Source of the DNA: DASRHT01 sp035293765
GTDB lineage: Bacteria; Chloroflexota; Ktedonobacteria; Ktedonobacterales; Ktedonobacteraceae
NCBI GenBank assembly: GCA_035293765.1
Contig: DATGMF010000084.1
Span: 1 to 64,000 of the forward strand
Direction: 5' to 3'
DNA: 64,000 nt
Below, piece after piece: positions 33,492-42,794 of this stretch. Made by a program: the position numbers and the translations under genes. Position 1 is the first letter of the stretch, and the number at the start of each line of letters is the position of its first letter. Under the pieces are notes generated by a model. It saw nothing but the letters and a program-made list of their open reading frames with translations. It searched no databases and was not told the origin of the DNA.

Positions 33492-34382
33492 CTATAAAGC
33501 TTCAGCGCCAGAGACCACTTCGAGGATCTCAGTCGTGATAGCGGCCTGGCGAGCCTTATTATAGGTCAAAGTGAGATCTTGAATAAGTTCGTTCGCACTA
33601 TCAGTTGCATTCTTCATTGCGACCATGCTGGCGGATTGTTCGCTGGCGACCGCTTCGAGCATTGCCTGGAATACCACCACGTCTACGTACCGGGGGAGTA
33701 GAGCCTGGAAAATCGCCTGGGGGTCAGGCTCATAGATATATTCTATGGTTTCCCGTTTGCCCTCTTGCTCTTGCGGTGGCTGCACCGGTAGAAGCTGTAC
33801 GGCAGTTGGCTGTTGCGTCATGGTATTAATAAATTTGGCGTAGATCACATAAACGATATCGACCTCCCCTTTCAGGAAAGCATCGACGGCGACCTGCGCG
33901 ATAGCGGTCGCATCGTTCATTGATGGCCTATCGCCATAATTAATGAACTCGGCAAGCATGTGCTGTCTGGTGCGCACAATAAAGTCGCGGCCTTTGCGAC
34001 CAACGGCGATGAAGTTAACTTCGGGGCGCTGACCCTGTTCCGCCAATCTGTTCTGTTGCTCCAGGGCGGTGCTGGCGGCTTTGCGGTTGATATTGCTCGG
34101 CAGCGCGCCACAGAAGCCGCGATCAGGCGTAATCAGCACAATGCCGATGTTACGCACCGGTCGCTCTTTCATCAGATCTATGCCCGCGCCAATATCGACC
34201 CCGCTGGCAAGCGCGAGACGCGAGACCAGGTCGCGCAGTTGATCCGCATAGGGGCGGGCCTGCTGGACCCGCTCCTGCGCCCTGCGCATCTTACTGCTAG
34301 CCACCATCTGCTTGGCTTTAGTGATTTGCGCGATATTTTTGACCGAGCGTATGCGCCGCCGAATCTCTCGGGTTGATGGCAT
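33492..34382 (-). CDS. atpG: ATP synthase gamma subunit
   Basis: A 296-residue central shaft subunit. The start at 34382 follows AGGAGACAGTAAG and gives the family N-terminus MPSTREIRRRIRSVKNIAQITKAK. The C-terminal helix with ATDSANELIQDLTLTYNKARQAAITTEI is intact. A copy of the dispersed repeat fills the gap to atpA, the only such insertion within the operon. Confidence 0.96.
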   Translation of the reverse strand: MPSTREIRRRIRSVKNIAQITKAKQMVASSKMRRAQERVQQARPYADQLRDLVSRLALASGVDIGAGIDLMKERPVRNIGIVLITPDRGFCGALPSNINRKAASTALEQQNRLAEQGQRPEVNFIAVGRKGRDFIVRTRQHMLAEFINYGDRPSMNDATAIAQVAVDAFLKGEVDIVYVIYAKFINTMTQQPTAVQLLPVQPPQEQEGKRETIEYIYEPDPQAIFQALLPRYVDVVVFQAMLEAVASEQSASMVAMKNATDSANELIQDLTLTYNKARQAAITTEILEVVSGAEAL

Positions 34383-34397
34383 CTTACTGTCTCCTAG

Positions 34398-34495
34398 TGC
34401 ATTTGCACTTGACATCTTCGGCTTTGGTGCTATACTTCCCCTCAAGAAGGCGGCGAAAGCCAGTGGCTATCTCGACCCGCTTGAGGGTACTGAAA
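34398..34495 (-). repeat. Dispersed 100-bp element, copy C, between atpA and atpG
   Basis: On the minus strand it starts TTTCAGTACCCTCAAGCGGG one base or less after the atpA stop codon and ends at GCAAATGCA just before the atpG ribosome-binding site. CCCTCAAG near its start can pair with CTTGAGGG later on, closing a stem of about 50 nt. Confidence 0.8.
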
Positions 34496-36055
34496 TTAGC
34501 GTGCCGCAGCAGTCTCTTCAGACTTGCGTGGCGCTGCCGTCTTCTGGAACTCCACGATAGCGTCTCTCAGTTGCTGGAGCAGCTCGTCGGACATCTTATC
34601 GCGTTGCTTGACGGATTTCTCGATGATCTCTTCCCCGATCTCTGGATGGTTGGCGTCCATATAGCGGTAGAAAGCGGCCTCCCAGGCGGCAACCAGGTCC
34701 AGCGGGACGCTATCCAGGTAACCATTGGTGGCGGCGAAGATGATCATCACCTGCTTTTCGACCGGAACCGGCTGGTATTGTGGCTGCTTCAAAATTTCTT
34801 GCACGCGACGCCCGCGCTCAATGCGGTTCTGCGTGGCCTTATCCAGATCCGAGGAGAACTGCGCGAAAGCGGCGAGTTCGCGGAACTGGGCGAGGTCGAG
34901 TCGCAGTGAGCCGGCAACCTGGCGCATGGCGCGTGTCTGGGCGCTGCCACCGACGCGCGAAACCGAGAGGCCGGTATTAACGGCGGGACGCTGGCCCGCG
35001 TTAAACAGGTCGGCTTCCAGAAAAATCTGTCCGTCCGTAATGGAGATGACATTGGTCGGAATGTAGGCCGAAATGTCATTTGCCTTCGTCTCAATGATCG
35101 GCAGAGCGGTCAGCGAGCCACCGCCGTAATCGTCGTTCAGGCGGGCGGCACGTTCCAGCAAGCGCGAATGCAGGTAGAAGACGTCGCCAGGGTACGCCTC
35201 GCGTCCAGGCGGGCGGCGAATGATCAGCGAAATGTTGCGGTACGCTTCTGCATGCTTGGTCAGATCGTCGTAGATAATCAGAGCGTCGCGCCCCGATTCC
35301 ATGAACTCTTCGCCCATCGCGCAGCCCGCGTAGGGAGCGAGATACTTCAATGGAGCGGGATCGGATGCGCTTGCCACCACGATGATGGTATGCTCCATCG
35401 CGCCATGCTGCTCCAGGATCGCCTGGGTACGCGCCACCGAAGAGTTTTTCTGACCGATAGCGACGTAGATACAGATAAGGTTTTTGCCTTTCTGATTAAT
35501 GATCGTATCGATAGCGATAGCCGTCTTACCCGTCTGGCGGTCGCCAATGATCAGTTCACGCTGACCGCGCCCGATGGGGATCATGCTATCGATAGCTTTT
35601 AGACCGGTCTGTACGGGGGTATTCACCGACTGGCGGGTGATGACGCCTGGGGCGACGCGTTCGACCGGGCGGAACTTGTCAGTATTGATCGGGCCGCGGT
35701 CGTCGATTGGCTCGCCCAGGGGGTTGACAACGCGCCCGAGCAGGGCGTCACCAACGGGTACCTGAATGATACGTCCCGTTGTCCGTACTTCATCGTCTTC
35801 GCGAATATGCGTGTATTCGCCCAGGATGGGGCAACTGACCGTCTCCTCTTCGAGGTTGAAGGCCAGACCATACATGCCTGTGCGCGGGAATTCTACCAGT
35901 TCAAGATATTTCACATCTTGCAGACCATAGACGCGTGCAATACCGTCCTGTACGGCGATCACGGTCCCGACGCTTGCCGTTGAGGTTTTTTCACTCTCAA
36001 AGCCTGCGATGTTTTTCTCTATGATGGCACTGATCTCATCAGCCCAAGATGCCAT
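34496..36055 (-). CDS. atpA: ATP synthase alpha subunit
   Basis: A 519-residue non-catalytic F1 subunit. The P-loop GDRQTGKTA, the DDLTKHAEAYR segment and the family signature PAVNTGLSVSRVGGSAQ are intact. Upstream is atpH; a gap of about 90 bp precedes the start, with GAGGAAGAGC before the ATG. Confidence 0.98.
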   Translation of the reverse strand: MASWADEISAIIEKNIAGFESEKTSTASVGTVIAVQDGIARVYGLQDVKYLELVEFPRTGMYGLAFNLEEETVSCPILGEYTHIREDDEVRTTGRIIQVPVGDALLGRVVNPLGEPIDDRGPINTDKFRPVERVAPGVITRQSVNTPVQTGLKAIDSMIPIGRGQRELIIGDRQTGKTAIAIDTIINQKGKNLICIYVAIGQKNSSVARTQAILEQHGAMEHTIIVVASASDPAPLKYLAPYAGCAMGEEFMESGRDALIIYDDLTKHAEAYRNISLIIRRPPGREAYPGDVFYLHSRLLERAARLNDDYGGGSLTALPIIETKANDISAYIPTNVISITDGQIFLEADLFNAGQRPAVNTGLSVSRVGGSAQTRAMRQVAGSLRLDLAQFRELAAFAQFSSDLDKATQNRIERGRRVQEILKQPQYQPVPVEKQVMIIFAATNGYLDSVPLDLVAAWEAAFYRYMDANHPEIGEEIIEKSVKQRDKMSDELLQQLRDAIVEFQKTAAPRKSEETAAAR

Positions 36056-36144
36056 CGCTCTTCCTCCTAGTCATTCCTGGTGGTTTGTTACTGCTTCTAT
36101 TCGGTCAGCATCCCACTCTTGATGGGATGCCGGATATGGGTTTG

Positions 36145-36804
36145 CTATACCTGTGCCTGGGATGGATAGGTTGGTGCCGGTCGAGAAACCTTTGTTTCGC
36201 CGGTATGTTTATCGTTGTCGTATAACCTAGCCAGTTCCTCCGTGGAGGTGTCAGCTCTGGCGGCAGAGACCCCCGCCAGCAATTGCTGTTGCAGGGCGGA
36301 CAAGCGATAGCGCACGCTACCGTCGATTACTTGATCGCCCACGCGAGCAACAATGCCACCCAGGATAGTCGGGTCGATCCGCGTCTGCATGATAATCGTT
36401 TTGCCGGTTCTCTGCTCTAATGCTTTCTTCACAAGATTGAGTTGCGCATCATCCATAGGGGCTGCCGTGGTAACTTCTGCTATCGCCTCATTCCTATAGT
36501 TCAGCACGAGCTTTTCAAGCTCGGCGGCAATATTGGGCATGACCTCAACCAGTTCACGCTGGACGACCAGCAGAGCAAGGTTGAGCGAAGTTGGCAGAAC
36601 CTTAGACGTTAGCGCCTCACGTAATGCTGTCTCTTTGCGCTTTGCCGGAATCTTTGGCTCACGTAGGAGATAAGCAAGTTTGCGGTTCGCAAATAGCGTC
36701 GCTATCTCTTTAATATCCTCAAGCGAGCGATCAATCGTATTCTGCTTTTGTGCGAGACCGAAGATGGCCCCGGCGTAGCGGCGTGCTATCGCTCCCTTTA
36801 GCAT
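36145..36804 (-). CDS. atpH: ATP synthase delta subunit
   Basis: A 219-residue peripheral-stalk subunit. It starts MLKGAIARRYAGAIFGLA and carries the family segment PTILGGIVARVGDQVIDGSVRYRL. The C-terminus is about 35 residues longer than in E. coli (DTSTEELARLYDNDKHT and on), of unknown use. Its ATG overlaps the atpF stop by one base. Confidence 0.95.
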   Translation of the reverse strand: MLKGAIARRYAGAIFGLAQKQNTIDRSLEDIKEIATLFANRKLAYLLREPKIPAKRKETALREALTSKVLPTSLNLALLVVQRELVEVMPNIAAELEKLVLNYRNEAIAEVTTAAPMDDAQLNLVKKALEQRTGKTIIMQTRIDPTILGGIVARVGDQVIDGSVRYRLSALQQQLLAGVSAARADTSTEELARLYDNDKHTGETKVSRPAPTYPSQAQV

Positions 36805-37349
36805 TAGTTATTCCTCGCCTGGTCGTTAGAATTGACGAACTCTTCCACCAGACGGCGGTTATCCTTCGTATCAATCGACCTGTCAATAACTTTCCCGGCG
36901 GCATCGATTGAAAGGTTGACCACCAGACGGCTCAGCTCCGAGCGAGCGCGACTGGCCTCTTGCTGGATGCGAGCGATTTGCTGCTGGCTGATCTGCTCAG
37001 CGCGCGCGCGGGCCTCCTCTTCAATCTGTTGACCTACCTGTCGAGCGGCCTTTTCTGCACGTTCTATGGTTTCCTGAGCCTGGATGCGAGCGTTGGCAAG
37101 CTCCTTTTCGGCGCGTGCGGTGGCTTCCTTGAGGTCGCGCTCGGCCTGTTCTGCTTTCTCCAGACCTTCGCGGATCACTGCCTGTCGCCTGTCGAGCGTT
37201 TTGATAACGGTGGGAAGGCCCCATTTCCAGAGGAGCCAGAAGACGATACCAAAGCTGACAAGTTGCGAGAGGAAGGCAAAAGCGTTAATGCCGAGGCCGT
37301 TCAAAAGAGCGCCAACGCCGCTATCTGCCAGGATAAATGTATGCACCAC
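36804..37349 (-). CDS. atpF: ATP synthase subunit b
   Basis: A 181-residue peripheral-stalk subunit with one N-terminal membrane helix (FLSQLVSFGIVFWLLWKWG) and a long charged coiled coil rich in Ala, Glu, Arg and Gln. It starts at GTG 37349 with GGAGG 6 nt upstream. Next gene atpH overlaps by one base. Confidence 0.95.
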   Translation of the reverse strand: MVHTFILADSGVGALLNGLGINAFAFLSQLVSFGIVFWLLWKWGLPTVIKTLDRRQAVIREGLEKAEQAERDLKEATARAEKELANARIQAQETIERAEKAARQVGQQIEEEARARAEQISQQQIARIQQEASRARSELSRLVVNLSIDAAGKVIDRSIDTKDNRRLVEEFVNSNDQARNN

Positions 37350-37509
37350 TGTGTGCCTCCTTTCGTCAGAAGTAGTACAATCTGCTCTGTTGCAGATATG
37401 CTGCGTGGAGACGCGTACTGTGTGTTTGCTGCCGGGAAACCTCCGCGTTGTTGCCCGCTGCTCTGCGTAACATCATTGTCCGCGTCTCTACAGCAAATCT
37501 GAGCAAATA

Positions 37510-37731
37510 CTATTTGACGAACTGGATGAGGAAGGCGATCAACAGTGCGTAGATGGCGATAGCTTCAGCAAACACCAGGCCGATGAACATATTTGTGCGG
37601 ATCAACGGCTCGGCTTCCGGGTTGCGCCCAATAGCGTTAAATGCCTGACCGGCGGCAATACCGATGCCGATACCCGGGCCGATGGCGCCCAGACCGATTG
37701 CCAAAGCTACTGCGAGTGGTGCAATGTTCAT
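37510..37731 (-). CDS. atpE: ATP synthase subunit c
   Basis: A 73-residue two-helix proteolipid that forms the rotor ring. Helix 1 is rich in Gly/Ala (AIGLGAIGPGIGIGIAAGQA), the loop is RNPEAEP, and the ion-carrying Glu56 lies in VFAEAIAIYAL. Ala, not Ser or Thr, follows this Glu, which favours proton rather than sodium coupling. AAAGGAGG precedes the ATG. Confidence 0.97.
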   Translation of the reverse strand: MNIAPLAVALAIGLGAIGPGIGIGIAAGQAFNAIGRNPEAEPLIRTNMFIGLVFAEAIAIYALLIAFLIQFVK

Positions 37732-37841
37732 GATAAAAATCCTCCTTTAAGGACGAAGCTGTCGCTTTATGTAATTAATATTATGCAATCGCAGCAAAAA
37801 CCTGCGAGTAGCAAGCTTGAGAAACAACATCCAATGCGTGG

Positions 37842-38768
37842 CTAATGAGTTGCCATCGCCTCTTGCTCCCGTGCCTGCTCATGTTGCTCATGAGCCTGGT
37901 GGTGCTCGTCGTATTCAGCGGCGGCATGTTCGTGGCTGGTGGTAGCGATCTCCATGAAGACCAGCGTAAGCAGTGCGAAGACCAGCGCCTGCACGAAGGC
38001 GACAAACAACTCAAAGGGAATGAAAATGATGTTTGAAACGAACGGCAGCAGGAAAGCGAAGACTGCCAACAAAGCACTGCCCGCGAAGATATTGCCAAAG
38101 AGACGGAAGGAGAACGAGATGATGCGGGCCACTTCGCTGATGATCTCGATGAAACCGGCGATGAATTGAATCACCCCTGCCGCTCCGCCTCCGAACAATG
38201 CCTTGAAGTTAAAGTATTTGCTCAGGTGTTCCTTTGGCCCTAACGTGTAGAAACCAAAGATCTGGGTAACGACCACCGAGACAATTGCCATTGCCACCGT
38301 CAGGTTCAGGTCGGTAGTGGCCGGACGTATCCACGGGATCAGCAGGTTTGAAGCCTGTCCGAAGAGAAAATTGATGCCCAGGAAGCTATATACCCCGGCA
38401 TTGCCTATTTTCGCCAGATCCTCGGTTCTGACCGCGCCGATGGTATCGACGCCTGGGAACACGTCAAGCACGTTGCAGGCAAAAATGAAGATGAAGAAGG
38501 TCGCAACCAGCGGGAAAAACTTTTTCCCTTTTTCTTTACCCGATACCCCCTCAACCAGTCCCAGGAGCAGCTCCACCATCCATTCAACGAGATTCTGCAT
38601 GCCGGTGGGGAGCAAGTCGCGGCGGCGGGTGCCAAAGTAGAACACCAATGCCAGGACAATAATTGTAAGCCAGGTGCAGATCAGCGTATTTGTAATCCCG
38701 CTACCATCTGCGAACAGTGGAATCACCACATCAGGTGCGAGTCGTATTTCAGGAAGTTTCCAGAGCAC
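37842..38768 (-). CDS. atpB: ATP synthase subunit a
   Basis: A 308-residue membrane subunit forming the proton half-channels. The essential Arg is in FSFRLFGNIFAG. Start is GTG 38768 with GGGAGG upstream. The last 35 residues are a hydrophilic tail with many His and Glu (HEHAAAEYDEHHQAHEQHEQ), not usual in the family. It lies between atpZ and atpE. Confidence 0.95.
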   Translation of the reverse strand: MLWKLPEIRLAPDVVIPLFADGSGITNTLICTWLTIIVLALVFYFGTRRRDLLPTGMQNLVEWMVELLLGLVEGVSGKEKGKKFFPLVATFFIFIFACNVLDVFPGVDTIGAVRTEDLAKIGNAGVYSFLGINFLFGQASNLLIPWIRPATTDLNLTVAMAIVSVVVTQIFGFYTLGPKEHLSKYFNFKALFGGGAAGVIQFIAGFIEIISEVARIISFSFRLFGNIFAGSALLAVFAFLLPFVSNIIFIPFELFVAFVQALVFALLTLVFMEIATTSHEHAAAEYDEHHQAHEQHEQAREQEAMATH

Positions 38769-38831
38769 TCGGCATCCTCCCTAATCTGCCGAACTCTGCC
38801 CGGTCTGTACGTTCTTAATGGTTTCCGTCTA

Positions 38832-39050
38832 TCATCCTAGCACGCTCTTAAATAAACGGTAGGCTCCATATATTCCCGCTATCAGGCCAAGCAGCAGCCC
38901 GAAAAGTAAAAACAAATATCCGGTATGAAAATGACCATCAAGGTAGCTTCCTACAATGGCTCCTATGGCGATGGGGATGGCTAGTGTAAAGCCCATTCCG
39001 CCCAAAGCCGCCAGAGATCCCAAAACAGAGGGTGGTGGCTTCCGGTTCAT
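38832..39050 (-). CDS. atpZ: AtpZ/AtpI-like small membrane protein
   Basis: A 72-residue two-helix protein at the head of the ATP synthase operon. SLAALGGMGFTLAIPIAIGAIVG is helix 1, YLDGHFHTG the loop, and the second helix ends GIYGAYRLFKSV, matching the AtpZ/AtpI family thought to help ring assembly or carry magnesium/calcium. Position supports the call. Confidence 0.85.
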   Translation of the reverse strand: MNRKPPPSVLGSLAALGGMGFTLAIPIAIGAIVGSYLDGHFHTGYLFLLFGLLLGLIAGIYGAYRLFKSVLG

Positions 39051-39161
39051 CGATTAATCCCATCTGTCTTCTTTCATAATTATACCTGTCGGATTATAGC
39101 ACATGGAACGAAATTATTGCAACAGTAGATACAGCATGGCTACAGCAAAGTTCAAGGGGTT

Positions 39162-41099
39162 TTACCCGGCCTTTGGAGCGGGCGACTGCGCCTGGTGTTG
39201 CACCTGGTAAATGCTCAGGACGAACTGCTGATCGTCAGCATGGAATTGTGCTTGCAGCTCTGCATGGTTCAGCGCGTCTTTGATCATCTGGAACTGCGCT
39301 CCCCCATGATTGATATCGTTGAGCATTTCAGGGTCGGCCACGATATAGTCGATGCGATCCCAGTTATTTTGCAGTATTTTGGCGTATAGCTCGGGATCGG
39401 TGGCGACATTGAAATAGATATGAGCGTAAGAGTAAGGCGCTCCATCCCTCACGCCCAGGCCGCCCGGTTCGTGCAGGTCCATATAGAGATAGCTGTTGAT
39501 CACGATAAACGCGTTGTGGGGCACATGTTTGCGTATCCACTTCATCGCATCGGTCTGCGCGGTTGTGGGATGCTGGGTAAAAAGATCTTTTGCGTGTGCC
39601 AGGTCATAGGGAATAATTGCTGCAATTACTCCAAAGATCAGGATTGCATACATCAGCTCCTTGCGCGTCCGTTTGCTCAGCCAGTTGGCAGTAGTGTGGA
39701 TGGCAAGCGCGACGTTGATAGCGGTCAGGGCAATCAGCGGGATAAAGTAGAAAGGCGAGACATTCCCGCCTCGCAGGAGCAGCAGAGCCCAGAAACTGAC
39801 GCCGAGCAATGCAACCATCAACTGTTTGCGGTTCCACCAGCCGACAATCAAATTGAAGATGAGCGTCACCACGCTGAAAATCGTGAGCGCAGCATCGCCG
39901 TGTAGCCAGCTATTCAAGCTTGTGGCAAGCGTGCTCTGGCTCTTGCCGCGCCCGATTTGCTCTAGCAGCGTCTGAATCAAGCTCAAGTGTTCATTGTGGT
40001 CCCAGAGAAGATGCCAGGAAGAGGGGAAAAGCTCTCCCTTCAGGATTGCCAGGAGGACAAAGCTTGAGGCGAGGGCGATGACGATATAGGTAAAAACGAC
40101 CAGAACGAATTTGCGCTGAAAACTGCTGGTATGCAGCCAGACAGCATAGATCATTACCGGTGTGAACAGCAGGAAAAACTCTTTAGAGAGAATAGCTATG
40201 CCTAGTGAGAGTGCGGAAAGCACAAGGGTCAACAGGCGGCTATTGCTCGCGACCAGGAGGTAGAGCGAAAGCAGCAGCCAGAAAATGCCAATGTTGTCCA
40301 GGAGGATCTGGCGTTGATAGGTGATGCCCAGTGGCGAGAGTGAGAAAATCAGCATTGCCAGCAGGCCAGCTATGCGGCTATCGCTCAGGCGTTTAACAAT
40401 CAGATATACCAGGAGAGCGCAGCCAAGAGCGTAGAAAAGCATAAGTACTCGCCCAGTATTAAGCGCGTCTCCAAAGGTAAAGAATCCGCCTGTTAGTTGT
40501 ACCCATGCAGCAATTTGCAGCCATGCCAGAGGCGGATGGCTGTATCCATAAGGGTAAGGTGCGAGCCTCCCTTGCAGGATTGCCCACGCGCTTGACATAT
40601 AGGTGCCTTCGTCCGGCCCGTAGCGGGGGAAATTAAACATATTGATGGCGTGGGCGATCATTGAGATGAGCAGGCCAACAGTGATAATAGCCGCCTCTAG
40701 ACTGGCTGGCATGAAAGAGGTTCGAGGTTTAGATGGGGTAATCGGTGAAACTCTGGGCAGCGAGAGCGTATCAAAAATAGCGATACGCTCTCGCTGGCGT
40801 AGCTTAACTTTGGGAATGGTTGCGGTGATTGTCGTCGTCTGGCTACGTTGGGACCCCTTTTTATCTGGTTGATAGGCCGTACGCACAAAAAAGTTAGCCC
40901 TGCGCAACAAAACGATGCGATCATTCTCGATTTCCGGCTTCTGCTGTTCCAGGGCAATGGCGGCTTCAGAGAGTTTCTTTACTTTTTGTCGCACGCGTGC
41001 TCTGGCGGGTATGATATACCGCTTTGGAGAGACAACCTTATCCGCTGCAGTTCGCTCCTGTTCTCTCTGTTGAGATGGGGGTTGATAGGACGATACCAT
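39162..41099 (-). CDS. Glycosyltransferase family 39-like membrane protein
   Basis: A 645-residue integral membrane protein. A basic cytoplasmic N-terminus of about 130 residues precedes 10-11 hydrophobic helices. The first loop has the GT39/ArnT-type acidic motif in FPRYGPDEGTYMSSAWAILQ and SHPPLAWLQ. Such enzymes move sugars from polyprenyl phosphates to proteins or lipids. The C-terminal domain is extracellular. GGGAGGG precedes the ATG. The next gene upstream on the strand is a GT2 glycosyltransferase. Confidence 0.85.
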   Translation of the reverse strand: MVSSYQPPSQQREQERTAADKVVSPKRYIIPARARVRQKVKKLSEAAIALEQQKPEIENDRIVLLRRANFFVRTAYQPDKKGSQRSQTTTITATIPKVKLRQRERIAIFDTLSLPRVSPITPSKPRTSFMPASLEAAIITVGLLISMIAHAINMFNFPRYGPDEGTYMSSAWAILQGRLAPYPYGYSHPPLAWLQIAAWVQLTGGFFTFGDALNTGRVLMLFYALGCALLVYLIVKRLSDSRIAGLLAMLIFSLSPLGITYQRQILLDNIGIFWLLLSLYLLVASNSRLLTLVLSALSLGIAILSKEFFLLFTPVMIYAVWLHTSSFQRKFVLVVFTYIVIALASSFVLLAILKGELFPSSWHLLWDHNEHLSLIQTLLEQIGRGKSQSTLATSLNSWLHGDAALTIFSVVTLIFNLIVGWWNRKQLMVALLGVSFWALLLLRGGNVSPFYFIPLIALTAINVALAIHTTANWLSKRTRKELMYAILIFGVIAAIIPYDLAHAKDLFTQHPTTAQTDAMKWIRKHVPHNAFIVINSYLYMDLHEPGGLGVRDGAPYSYAHIYFNVATDPELYAKILQNNWDRIDYIVADPEMLNDINHGGAQFQMIKDALNHAELQAQFHADDQQFVLSIYQVQHQAQSPAPKAG

Positions 41100-41169
41100 A
41101 AATTTCCCTCCCTACTTTTATATTCCCTCAGCGTATTTTCGCCTGACGCTCGTGATCTGCTATAGGCGT

Positions 41170-41206
41170 TTTTCCTCCAGCACTCGACCGGTTGGAGGTA
41201 CTGAAA
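41170..41206 (-). repeat. Dispersed element, truncated copy D
   Basis: On the minus strand TTTCAGTACCTCCAACCGG follows the GT2 stop codon directly; GGTCGAG follows as in the other copies. CCTCCA can pair with TGGAGG 16 nt on. The second half of the element is not recognisable. Confidence 0.5.
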
Positions 41207-42493
41207 CTAGCGATAACTTGTAGCCGTAGCTTTACGGCGGTGTTGGCCGATATGGGTAGTTTTCTCCCAGTCGGAGCTCCCTTTGATATAGCGGTAGATG
41301 GCACGAATAGAGCCGACGGCCAGTATCCATTGATAAGGAAAGAAGGTGAGTAGCATCATCATGGCCTCGCGCCAGCTCCACCTGCGTTTATGGACCTTCA
41401 AGAACTCGTGCAGCCCTGCTAAATCGATCAAGATTGCCAGCGCCAGGCAGTAGAGAGGGATGAAGGTCAGCATAGCCAGCCAGAGTGGAAACTTCACGAA
41501 AAAGAACATCAGCAGCGATACCGGAACCATCGCCACAAGGAACGTTTGTAATTCGGGCTGTATCAGCACGTAAAGGGCCAGGAGCCGCTGTGGAAACTTG
41601 CGTAGCTTCATCCAATCGCCTTTGAAGAGGATCTGAAGAAACCCTTGATTCCAGCGTGTGCGCTGTTTGATGAACTGTTCGATAGTATGGGGCGTCTCTT
41701 CGCGGGTGACGAATTCGTCGTCATAGATGATGCGTACGCGGGCACGGGCAAGGCTCAGGCGGATGCCAAGATCGGCATCTTCGGTCAGGCAGGTCTCATC
41801 CCAGCCGCCAAGCTGTTCCATCAAGTCGCGGCGCAAGAAGACCGTATTGCCACCGAGCGGAGTCATACCAATGCGTGAGAAAAAGTGCATAGACGACTTA
41901 AACCAGAAAAAATACTCTAGCACATTAAGAAAGCAGAACCATTTGGTGTTGTGATTCATTAACTGGACGCCGCTTTGCACCACATCGACATTCTCTTTGA
42001 GCATCGTGGTATTGATAATATTCAAGATGTCGGGATGTGGGTCGTCTTCGGCATCGAAAATGCCCACAACATCGCCGCGCGCCACCTGAAGAGCAATATT
42101 TAACCCGTGCGGCTTATTCACCGGTAAATCGTTGAAAACGACCAGTTGCACGTTAGAATCGCCAAGCTCATCAATCTTGGCCTGCGCCCTGGCGATAGTT
42201 CTGGGGTCATCTTCGCGACAGATAGCCAGAATCTGCACTAACTCTTTGGGGTAGTTGAGGTCATAGACTTTCTGCATGGTGCGGCGGAACACAGCCTCTT
42301 CATGGCGTGCCGGAAGCATAATGGTAAAGGAGAGACGGGGCTTCTGGTAAGTAGAGGGCGCATGATTAATCTTTGCATGCTCCGGTTTCTCCCAAATAAA
42401 GAGGCGCAAACGTATATTGAAGATAGCTTGAGCCGTCATCAACATACAGATTAACAGGTAAATGAACTCAAGAAATCGTATCAAAATAAGCAT
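41207..42493 (-). CDS. Glycosyltransferase family 2, processive type
   Basis: A 428-residue membrane glycosyltransferase. The start at 42493 has GAGG 6 nt upstream; ATGs at 42517 and 42505 are possible. An N-terminal helix (1-27) is followed by the GT-A domain with PARHEEA, KPHGLN (127-132), DAEDD (147-151), TEDADLG and QRTRWNQG (the Q-x-x-R-W motif of BcsA-like synthases), then three or four membrane helices. It probably makes an extracellular or cell-wall polysaccharide or a lipid-linked sugar. It forms a likely unit with the GT39 gene after it. Confidence 0.9.
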   Translation of the reverse strand: MLILIRFLEFIYLLICMLMTAQAIFNIRLRLFIWEKPEHAKINHAPSTYQKPRLSFTIMLPARHEEAVFRRTMQKVYDLNYPKELVQILAICREDDPRTIARAQAKIDELGDSNVQLVVFNDLPVNKPHGLNIALQVARGDVVGIFDAEDDPHPDILNIINTTMLKENVDVVQSGVQLMNHNTKWFCFLNVLEYFFWFKSSMHFFSRIGMTPLGGNTVFLRRDLMEQLGGWDETCLTEDADLGIRLSLARARVRIIYDDEFVTREETPHTIEQFIKQRTRWNQGFLQILFKGDWMKLRKFPQRLLALYVLIQPELQTFLVAMVPVSLLMFFFVKFPLWLAMLTFIPLYCLALAILIDLAGLHEFLKVHKRRWSWREAMMMLLTFFPYQWILAVGSIRAIYRYIKGSSDWEKTTHIGQHRRKATATSYR

Positions 42494-42717
42494 GCTATTC
42501 CTCATATTCCTTCTCATCGTGAGAAATTTTAGCCGTTCATCATAACTGGTCGGCACGTTCTCAAAAGAACAATAGGGGGAAAATCTATCACCACCCTCCC
42601 TACTTCGCTGTCCATGCCTCAATATCGAAAAATTTATATCAGCTTTTTAGCTTTGCTATGTTGTATCATCATAGAAGCGGTATGGAGGAAGGGCTAGTAA
42701 GGCAAGCTATTGCCACA

Positions 42718-42746
42718 TTGTCAGGATTCGGATAGACTGAGATAAA
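42718..42746 (+). promoter_or_regulatory. Sigma-70-type promoter of the 2-hydroxyacid dehydrogenase
   Basis: TTGTCA (42718-42723), a 17-bp spacer and GATAAA (42741-42746), ending 48 bp before the ATG. A good match to the major sigma factor consensus. Confidence 0.5.
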
Positions 42747-42794
42747 GAGAAAAAGACAGAGCTTGATAATAACCTCATAAGGAGAACCATAAGC

